64,000 nucleotides of DNA from Candidatus Staskawiczbacteria bacterium RIFOXYD1_FULL_32_13 (GTDB lineage: Bacteria > Patescibacteriota > Minisyncoccia > Minisyncoccales > Staskawiczbacteraceae), in NCBI GenBank assembly GCA_001820485.1, contig MHPU01000039.1, forward strand, positions 29,134-93,133. The letters are read 5' to 3'. Positions 55,897-62,302 of the stretch are shown here, in pieces. Position numbers and translations under genes: made by a program. The stretch's first letter is position 1; each line of letters opens with the position of its first letter. The notes under the pieces are model-generated. The model was not told where the DNA came from. It saw only the letters and a list, made by a program, of their open reading frames with translations, and did no database searches.

Positions 55897-56625
55897 ATGA
55901 TAGAAAATAATGAAGAATTATTAACTATTGGAGAAACAGCAGAATTATTGGGCGTTTCAATTATGACTTTAAGACGCTGGGATGAAAGTGGTCGGCTGAT
56001 TTCTGTTAGAAAAAAAGAAGGTGGAAATAGGTATTACAGAAAATCAGATGTTGATATTTTTTTAAGTGATTTGTTTAAAATTGCCAAAGAATGGGTTTTG
56101 AAAGAAAGTGATTTGCCAGAAAGTTTTTATTGTCAAAATAGCGCTGTTTTTCAAGCACGACTTGCAAAAATGGAAAATTTGATGATTGCAAATAGAATGA
56201 CAGAAGACTTTGCTTCTCGTATTGTTTCAATCGCCGGTGAAATTGGGAATAACTCATTTGACCATAATTTAGCTCAATGGCCCGATGTCCCTGGAATTTT
56301 CTTTGCTTTTGATTTAAATAAAAAACAACTTGTTTTAGCTGACAGGGGATTGGGAGTTTTTAAAACCTTAAAAAGAGTAAAGCCAGAAATTGAAAATGAC
56401 AAGCAGGCTTTAGAAGTGGCATTCACTGAAATTATTTCTGGCAGGGCTCCAGAAGAAAGGGGTAATGGTTTAAAATATGTAAAATTCATTATTTCTAAAA
56501 ATAATATAAATTTATTTTTTCAAACAGGAGGTGCAATATTAAATTTAAATGCCAATAGTTCTAGCTTGAAAATATCAGAGGCAAAAGATAATTTTCACGG
56601 ATGTTTGGTTTTAATAAAATGGTAA
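55897..56625 (+). CDS. MerR-type HTH fused to a GHKL-type ATPase
   Basis: 242 residues. Residues 8-58 are a MerR-like HTH: LLTIGETAELLGVSIMTLRRWDESGRL, then GGNRYYRKSDVDIFL. Residues about 95-242 resemble anti-sigma-kinase-type GHKL ATPases: AGEIGNNSFDHN (N box), LADRGLGVFKTL (G1), RGNGLKYVKFII (G2). Fusing a DNA-binding head to an ATPase and pairing with a STAS-like protein (next gene, seven-base overlap) suggests a partner-switching transcription control. Target may be itself and the neighbouring zinc-ribbon gene. The function is inferred from domain order. Confidence 0.75.
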   Translation: MIENNEELLTIGETAELLGVSIMTLRRWDESGRLISVRKKEGGNRYYRKSDVDIFLSDLFKIAKEWVLKESDLPESFYCQNSAVFQARLAKMENLMIANRMTEDFASRIVSIAGEIGNNSFDHNLAQWPDVPGIFFAFDLNKKQLVLADRGLGVFKTLKRVKPEIENDKQALEVAFTEIISGRAPEERGNGLKYVKFIISKNNINLFFQTGGAILNLNANSSSLKISEAKDNFHGCLVLIKW

Positions 56626-56906
56626 TTGAATTAAAAAAAATTGGAACAACTTTAATTTCACGTCAAACCGGTAAAGAGGCTTTTTTAGCAATACAACCAA
56701 TTCTTCAAAATTTGAAAAGTGATGAAAAGGTAGAAATTGATTTTGAAGGTGTGATGACTTTTTCTCCATCATGGGGGGCGGAATTTTTAATGCCACTTTT
56801 TAAAAAGTATGGACAAAATTTAATTTTAAAAAACACTCATAATGGTTCAGTACAATCAACATTGGAATTTCTAGAACAAATTGAAAATATAAAATTTAAA
56901 AAATAA
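56619..56906 (+). CDS. STAS-like DUF4325 protein, copy 1
   Basis: 95 residues from MVIELKKIGTTLISRQTGKE; an ATG six codons earlier is also possible. IDFEGVMTFSPSWGAEFLMPLFKKYG is the hallmark of the STAS-like DUF4325 domain, often found with GHKL ATPases. The Ser residues in TFSPSWG could take the place of the phosphorylated Ser of SpoIIAA-type antagonists. It overlaps the HTH-ATPase gene. A second copy, without the ATPase gene, is at 62012. Confidence 0.72.
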   Translation: MVIELKKIGTTLISRQTGKEAFLAIQPILQNLKSDEKVEIDFEGVMTFSPSWGAEFLMPLFKKYGQNLILKNTHNGSVQSTLEFLEQIENIKFKK

Positions 56907-56954
56907 AGTGTTAATTGTTACATATCAGGTTAATGAGCATTAACTTAAAATTTT

Positions 56955-58688
56955 ATGAATTCAGAAATTAAAAACTGCCAAAATTGTAAGCAAGAATTCA
57001 CAATTGAATCTGAGGATTTTGATTTTTATGAAAAAGTGAAAGTCCCTGCGCCAACTTTTTGCCCCGAATGTAGAATGCAAAGAAGAATGATTTTTATGAA
57101 TGAAAGAGCATTATATAAGCGTCAATGTGATTTATGCCATAAAGATGTTATTTCAGTATTTCCTGCAAACGCAACCCATCCGGTTTATTGTACTCCTTGT
57201 TGGTGGTCTGATAATTGGAACCCATTAATTTATGGCAAGGATTACGATTTTTCTAAATCTTTTTTCCAGCAGTTTAAAGAACTAATGTCGGTTTTTCCGT
57301 GGCCGGCGCTTGATACTATTGAGCCATCAATGGTAAATAGTCCTTATTGTAGTATTAGTTCTTACCTTAAAAACTGTTATTTTTTTCATAATTCAGATTA
57401 CAGTGAAAATTCTGCTTATGGGGCTTTTACAGAGCGCGCAAAAGATTCATATGACCTTTTTACAATTGATGGTTGTGAGCAATGTTATGAGGGTGTAAAT
57501 CTTGTAAACTGTAACTGTGCATTGTTTTCTATGAATTGTGAAAATTGTCACAATGTTTCTTTTTCAAGAGATCTTACAGGTTGCTCTTATTGTTTTGGAT
57601 GCATTAATTTGCGAAACAAAAACTATTATATTTTTAATGAACCGTATAGTAAAGAAGAATATTTTTCAAAATTAAAAACATTTGATGCTGGTTCGTATAA
57701 AGCAGTTCAGGGTGTTAAAGAAAATGCAAAATCATTGTTTTTAAAATCTCCAAGGCGCTTTGCTCACTCGCGTAGAAACTCAAAAACAACTGGAGAATAT
57801 GTTAATCAATCCAAGAATACTCAATTTGCTTATCAAGTTATTGGCGCTGAAGATTCAAAGTATGTGCATTTTCTAATTATTGCCCCAACAAAAGATAGTT
57901 ATGATCTTACAATGTGGGGTGGAAATGCCAATCGACTCTATGAATGCATGGGGTGTGGTGGAGGTCAGGATGATGTAAAATTTTCTTATGGTTGTTGGTC
58001 TGATGCAACAATGAATCTTGAATATTGTATGGTTGTAAAAGTGCCATGTACAAATCTTTTTGGATGTATTGGCTTAAGAAGAAAATCTTATTGTATACTT
58101 AACAAGCAATATACAAAAGAGGAATATAATTTATTGTGCGACAAAATAATTAAACACATGAATGATGCACCTTTTATTGATAAGCTAGGAAAAGTTTATA
58201 AGTATGGTGAATTTTTTCCTGCAGAACTTGGTCAGTTTGCGTACAATGAAAGTGTTGCTCAACAATTTTTTCCTTTAGATAAGCAAGAAGCTATAAAGCA
58301 GGGCTATAATTGGAAAGACTCTGAAGAAAGAAATTATAAAATAGATTTAAAATCGCAAAATTTGCCAGACCACATAAAAGATGTTTCAGATGACATAGCG
58401 GGTAAAGTTATTGAGTGTGCTCATAAAGGGGAGTGTAATGAGCAATGCACAACTGCTTATAAAATTATTCCACAAGAACTGCAATTTTATAAAAAAATGG
58501 ATTTACCTTTGCCTAGATTGTGCCCAAACTGTAGACATTATCAAAGACTGGCTCAAAGAAATCCAATTAAACTTTGGCATAGGCAGTGCATGAATGTGGG
58601 GTGTAAAAATGAATTTGAAACAAGCTATGCTCCAGATAGGCCAGAGATTATTTACTGTGAAACATGCTATAACAACGAAGTGGCATAA
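56955..58688 (+). CDS. zinc-ribbon paralogue 3
   Basis: 577 residues. N-terminal module CQNCKQEFTIESEDFDFYEK, PAPTFCPECRMQRRMIFMN, LYKRQCDLCHKDVI. Middle: CEQCYEGVNLVNCNCALFSMN, CSYCFGCINLRNKNYYIFNE, then a second half with GCIGLRRKSYCILNKQYTKE. C-terminal module CNEQCTTAYKIIPQELQFYK, LPLPRLCPNCRHYQRLAQRN, CMNVGCKNEFETSYAPDRP. It sits between the STAS-like gene and the AbiE pair. Zinc-binding is likely; the function is not known. The identity with copies 1, 2, 4 and 5 is high at both ends and low in the middle. Confidence 0.7.
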   Translation: MNSEIKNCQNCKQEFTIESEDFDFYEKVKVPAPTFCPECRMQRRMIFMNERALYKRQCDLCHKDVISVFPANATHPVYCTPCWWSDNWNPLIYGKDYDFSKSFFQQFKELMSVFPWPALDTIEPSMVNSPYCSISSYLKNCYFFHNSDYSENSAYGAFTERAKDSYDLFTIDGCEQCYEGVNLVNCNCALFSMNCENCHNVSFSRDLTGCSYCFGCINLRNKNYYIFNEPYSKEEYFSKLKTFDAGSYKAVQGVKENAKSLFLKSPRRFAHSRRNSKTTGEYVNQSKNTQFAYQVIGAEDSKYVHFLIIAPTKDSYDLTMWGGNANRLYECMGCGGGQDDVKFSYGCWSDATMNLEYCMVVKVPCTNLFGCIGLRRKSYCILNKQYTKEEYNLLCDKIIKHMNDAPFIDKLGKVYKYGEFFPAELGQFAYNESVAQQFFPLDKQEAIKQGYNWKDSEERNYKIDLKSQNLPDHIKDVSDDIAGKVIECAHKGECNEQCTTAYKIIPQELQFYKKMDLPLPRLCPNCRHYQRLAQRNPIKLWHRQCMNVGCKNEFETSYAPDRPEIIYCETCYNNEVA

Positions 58689-58737
58689 AGGCATAAAATG
58701 TGGACTTTTGGGCTATAATGTGGTATTATAATCGTAT

Positions 58738-58759
58738 ATTATGTTAAAAATAACATAAT
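58738..58759. promoter_or_regulatory. palindromic operator candidate of the AbiE pair
   Basis: ATTATGTTA and TAACATAAT are a perfect inverted repeat with an AAAA centre, 30 bases before abiEi. AbiEi proteins are known to bind inverted repeats upstream and repress their own operon. A possible promoter is TGGACT-17-TATTAT just before (58701-58729). Confidence 0.65.
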
Positions 58760-58788
58760 TTAAGAATATACTTAATAAATACAAGATT

Positions 58789-59403
58789 ATGCAATTTATT
58801 GAATTTAAGCAACAATTAAGTAATTTTGTAGCTTTTGATCTTACTGATATAAGGAAAATCCAAGCAGATTTTGATTTACGTAGATTGTCTGAGTGGCAAG
58901 ATAAGGGCTATATTAAAATGATCCGCAAGGGTTATTATATTTTTTCTGATTTAGAAATTAATGAGCAGGTTTTGTTTTTAATTGCAAACAAAATTTATGA
59001 GCCATCATATGTTTCCTGCGAAATGGCATTATCTTTTTATGGACTTATCCCAGAAGGAGTTTATTCCATAACTTCAATTACAACTAAGAATACAATTAAG
59101 TTTAGCACACCTATCGCGGAATTCTCATATCGCAAGGTAAAGCCGGAATTATTTTTTGGGTATAAGTTGCTAAAGATAGAAAATCAACAATACAAAATTG
59201 CAGAAATTGAAAAGACAGTTTTAGATTATTTATATTTAAACCCACAAATGCAGAATGATGCTAATTTTTCTGAATGGCGTTTTAATGCCCAAGATTTTTT
59301 GGCTAAAGCAGATTTGGCAAAGTTTAATGATTATTTAAAGGTTTTTAGCAATAAGCAATTAAACAAGCGAGTAGAAAAGTTTTTAAACTTTATTAAGCAA
59401 TAA
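58789..59403 (+). CDS. abiEi: AbiEi-type antitoxin and repressor
   Basis: 204 residues. N-terminal winged-helix pattern (RRLSEWQDKGYIKMIRKGYYIF), then the family region EPSYVSCEMALSFYGLIPEGVYSITSITTKNT and KIAEIEKTVLDYLYL. This is the AbiEi/AbiGi antitoxin of type IV toxin-antitoxin systems, in which the two proteins do not form a complex. It probably represses from the palindrome just upstream. The toxin gene starts five bases after the stop. Confidence 0.85.
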   Translation: MQFIEFKQQLSNFVAFDLTDIRKIQADFDLRRLSEWQDKGYIKMIRKGYYIFSDLEINEQVLFLIANKIYEPSYVSCEMALSFYGLIPEGVYSITSITTKNTIKFSTPIAEFSYRKVKPELFFGYKLLKIENQQYKIAEIEKTVLDYLYLNPQMQNDANFSEWRFNAQDFLAKADLAKFNDYLKVFSNKQLNKRVEKFLNFIKQ

Positions 59404-59407
59404 GTTT

Positions 59408-60184
59408 ATGTTAACTCTTCAGCAAATTGAAAAGCAATATCCTGAAAACTTACAACCATTTAAGCGGGGAATTTTACGCGAATATTTGCAATACAAAATT
59501 TTAGAGATTATTTTTTCTTCCAAGTTTGCCAACAAACTTTCTTTTATGGGTGGAACGGTTTTGCGACTTATTTATGGAAACACAAGATTTTCAGAAGATT
59601 TAGATTTTGACAATTTTGCCTTGTCTGAAAAAGAGTTTGACGAGTTGTCTGGAATAATTAAAAAGAGCTTGGAATTACAGGGATTAAAAACAGAAATTAG
59701 TACAGTTGCCAAAGGAGCATTTAGGTGCAATATACGATTGCCGGAAATTTTGTTTGAGAATAATCTTTCTTTATTTAAGGAAGAGAAGATTTTAATTCAA
59801 GTGGATTCGTTTGCTCAAAATTTTGATTATAAGCCTGAGAAAAAAAACTTGAACAAATTTGATGTGTTTTCTGAAATTTTTATAACTCCGCCGGACATTT
59901 TACTTTCTCAAAAGATTTATGCAATTTTTAATCGCAAAAGAGCAAAGGGCAGGGATTTTTATGATATTGTGTTTTTACTTTCTTTTACTAAACCAAATTA
60001 TAAATATTTAAAACAAAAATTGGATATTAATTCGCCCGAAGAATTAAAAAGAAAAATTATTTCCCTTTCTGTTGATTTAAATTTTGAGGAATTGGCAAAA
60101 GATGCAGAAATGTTTCTTTTTTCTGGGCAAGATAGCAAAAAAATTAAGTCATTTGTTGATTATATTAAACAAATTGAATTATAA
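59408..60184 (+). CDS. abiEii: AbiEii-type nucleotidyltransferase toxin
   Basis: 258 residues. FMGGTVLRLIYGNTRFSEDLDFDNF carries the GGTxLR and SxDLDF nucleotidyltransferase motifs; QKIYAIFNRKRAKGRDFYDIVFLL is the second conserved block with Lys/Arg and RDxYD. AbiEii enzymes add nucleotides to tRNA acceptor ends and halt growth, giving abortive phage protection. It is in an operon with the antitoxin and is enclosed by zinc-ribbon paralogues 3 and 4. Confidence 0.88.
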   Translation: MLTLQQIEKQYPENLQPFKRGILREYLQYKILEIIFSSKFANKLSFMGGTVLRLIYGNTRFSEDLDFDNFALSEKEFDELSGIIKKSLELQGLKTEISTVAKGAFRCNIRLPEILFENNLSLFKEEKILIQVDSFAQNFDYKPEKKNLNKFDVFSEIFITPPDILLSQKIYAIFNRKRAKGRDFYDIVFLLSFTKPNYKYLKQKLDINSPEELKRKIISLSVDLNFEELAKDAEMFLFSGQDSKKIKSFVDYIKQIEL

Positions 60185-60190
60185 AAAATT

Positions 60191-61954
60191 ATGGAATTTC
60201 AAAACCATTCGCCTGAGGGCTCAGGGCAAGCTAAAAATTGTCAAAACTGTAAGAAAGACTTTACCATAGAGCCTGATGATTTTGCATTTTATGAAAAAAT
60301 TAAAGTACCTGTGCCAACTTTTTGTTCAGAGTGTAGAATGCAACGTAGATTGCTTTTTCGTAGTGAACGTTTTTTGTATAAACGTAAAAGCGATTTTTCT
60401 GGTAAGGAAATATTTTCTATGTGGCCACAGGAAAGCGATACTAAAGTTTATGAAAACAGCGTTTGGTTTTCTGATAAGTGGGATGCACTTGAGCACGGTA
60501 AAGATTATGATTTTTCTAAACCATTTTTTGAACAACTTTTAGATTTACGAAAAAATGTTCCAATCTACGCTTTATCAACTACGCTTGGAGTAGACAGTGA
60601 TTATTGCAATAATTTTACAGCATTAAAGAATTGCTATTTAGTTTTTTCTTCTAATTATTCTGAAGATTGTATGTATGGCACTGGAATAAATCATTCAAAA
60701 AACTGTATTGATAACATCAAGGTATTTAAAAGTGAAAATTGTCATGAAAATTTTTTTGTTAATTCCTCTTTCAATGTTTTCTTTTCTGCTCAATGTTCAG
60801 ATTCAATGAATATTTGGTTTTGCAAGGATTGTGTGGGGTGTAACGATTGCATTGGATGTATTGGTTTGCGAAATAAAAGCTATTATATTTTTAATAAACC
60901 TTATACAAAAGAAGAATATCAAGCTGAATTTCAAAAATTTAATTTTGCTTCATATCAGGCGATGAAAGATTTTTCTAAAAAAGTCCACGAATTTTGGCTT
61001 AAATTTCCAGTAAAGTATATGCAGGGTCTGAAGAACTCTAATGTTAGTGGAGAATATATAAAAAATTCAAAAAATGTTTTAAATTCATACTTAGTTTCTG
61101 GTGGTGAAAATTTGAGATATTGTAGTGAAATTAATGTTGAGCCAGTTAAAGATTGTTATGATTATTCTGTTTGGGGAGATAAGGCCGAGTTAGTTTATGA
61201 GTGCATGTCTTGTGGGCTAGGTGTAAACAACATAAAATTTTGTGCAGAGTGTTGGCCTGACTTTAGAGATTCAGAATATTCTCTTTTTTGTCAATCATCA
61301 TCAAATCTTTTTGGGTGTGTTGGTGTAAGAAAAAAAGAATATTGTATTTTAAATAAGCAGTACACAAAAGAAGAATATGAGCGCTTAAAAGAAAAGATTA
61401 TCAAACATATGAAAGAAATGCCATATAAGGATGCAAGTGGCATGTTGTATAGTTATGGTGAATTTTTCCCTGGAATATTTTCTGGTGTGTTCTACAATAA
61501 TTCTTTGGCTCACGAACACTTTCCATTAACAAAAACAGAAGCTGAAAGAAAAGGATATTTTTGGAAAGATGAAACAAAACGTGCTTATGTTGTAACCAAA
61601 AAGTATAGTGACTTGCCAGATGACATTAAAGAGGTTCCAGTTTCGATTACTAGTGAAATTATTTCTTGCCAAGAATGGGAAGAAAACCAAGATATTGCAG
61701 TTCAGCACAATTGTACCGAAGGGTTTCGTATACTTGTCTCGGAATTGGAATTTTACAAAAAGTTTTCTTTACCACTTCCTAGAAGGTGCCCTAACTGTAG
61801 ATACCACGAACGTATAAAATGGCGCAACCCAATGAAGTTATGGCATAGAAAATGTATGAAACCTGGTTGCAATAATGAATTTGAAACATCTTATGCGCCA
61901 GATAGGCCAGAGATTGTATATTGTGAAACATGCTATAATAATGAAGTTGCATAA
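60191..61954 (+). CDS. zinc-ribbon paralogue 4
   Basis: 587 residues, slightly longer because of an N-terminal extension MEFQNHSPEGSGQAKN whose DNA resembles the dispersed GGGCTCAGGGCAAG repeat. N-terminal module CQNCKKDFTIEPDDFAFYEK, PVPTFCSECRMQRRLLFRS. Here the second half of the first zinc site is weakened: LYKRKSDFSGKEIF has Ser where copies 1 to 3 have Cys. Middle: CKDCVGCNDCIGCIGLRNKSYYIFN, NLFGCVGVRKKEYCILNKQY. C-terminal module with CTEGFRILVSELEFYKK, RCPNCRYHERIKWRN, CMKPGCNNEFETSYAPDRP. Adjacent to the AbiE pair by six bases. Confidence 0.7.
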   Translation: MEFQNHSPEGSGQAKNCQNCKKDFTIEPDDFAFYEKIKVPVPTFCSECRMQRRLLFRSERFLYKRKSDFSGKEIFSMWPQESDTKVYENSVWFSDKWDALEHGKDYDFSKPFFEQLLDLRKNVPIYALSTTLGVDSDYCNNFTALKNCYLVFSSNYSEDCMYGTGINHSKNCIDNIKVFKSENCHENFFVNSSFNVFFSAQCSDSMNIWFCKDCVGCNDCIGCIGLRNKSYYIFNKPYTKEEYQAEFQKFNFASYQAMKDFSKKVHEFWLKFPVKYMQGLKNSNVSGEYIKNSKNVLNSYLVSGGENLRYCSEINVEPVKDCYDYSVWGDKAELVYECMSCGLGVNNIKFCAECWPDFRDSEYSLFCQSSSNLFGCVGVRKKEYCILNKQYTKEEYERLKEKIIKHMKEMPYKDASGMLYSYGEFFPGIFSGVFYNNSLAHEHFPLTKTEAERKGYFWKDETKRAYVVTKKYSDLPDDIKEVPVSITSEIISCQEWEENQDIAVQHNCTEGFRILVSELEFYKKFSLPLPRRCPNCRYHERIKWRNPMKLWHRKCMKPGCNNEFETSYAPDRPEIVYCETCYNNEVA

Positions 61955-62011
61955 GAGTAAATGTATAGGTTTGACTGTATATTGTATAGATTTATAAAAA
62001 ATGTTAATAAA
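61943..62011 (+). other. relic of a deleted HTH-ATPase gene promoter
   Basis: GAAGTTGCATAAGAGTAAAT, then TGTATAGGTTTGACTGTATA and TTGTATAGATTTATA repeat 55827-55877 with one change. In the first copy a TATAAT box and the HTH-ATPase gene follow; here the sequence jumps to TTAATAAAATGGTAATTG, the end of that gene and start of the STAS-like gene. The missing part equals the whole HTH-ATPase frame. Confidence 0.7.
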
Positions 62012-62299
62012 ATGGTAATTGAATTAAAAAAAATTGGGACAACTTTAATTTCAAGGCAAACTGGCAAGGAGGCTTTTTTGGCAATACAGCCGATATTGCA
62101 AAGTGTAAAAAACGAGGAAATAGTTGAAATTGATTTTGAGGGCGTAATGACTTTTTCTCCTTCTTGGGGGGCAGAATTTTTAATGCCACTTTTTAAAAAA
62201 TATGGGCAAATTTTAGTTCTGAAAAATACGCACAATGGCTCAGTTAGTTTAACAATTGAATTTCTAGAACAAATAGAAAATATAAAATTCAAAAAATAA
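62012..62299 (+). CDS. STAS-like DUF4325 protein, copy 2 (without ATPase partner)
   Basis: 95 residues, nearly identical to copy 1: MVIELKKIGTTLISRQTGKE, AFLAIQPILQSVKNEEIVEI, IDFEGVMTFSPSWGAEFLMP. Differences are limited and mostly conservative, so it is still under selection or recently duplicated. The HTH-ATPase normally encoded upstream is missing; only its promoter region is left. It may share the partner encoded by copy 1, or be on the way out. A start 17 codons earlier reads through the promoter relic and is rejected. Confidence 0.7.
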   Translation: MVIELKKIGTTLISRQTGKEAFLAIQPILQSVKNEEIVEIDFEGVMTFSPSWGAEFLMPLFKKYGQILVLKNTHNGSVSLTIEFLEQIENIKFKK

Positions 62300-62302
62300 A
62301 TT

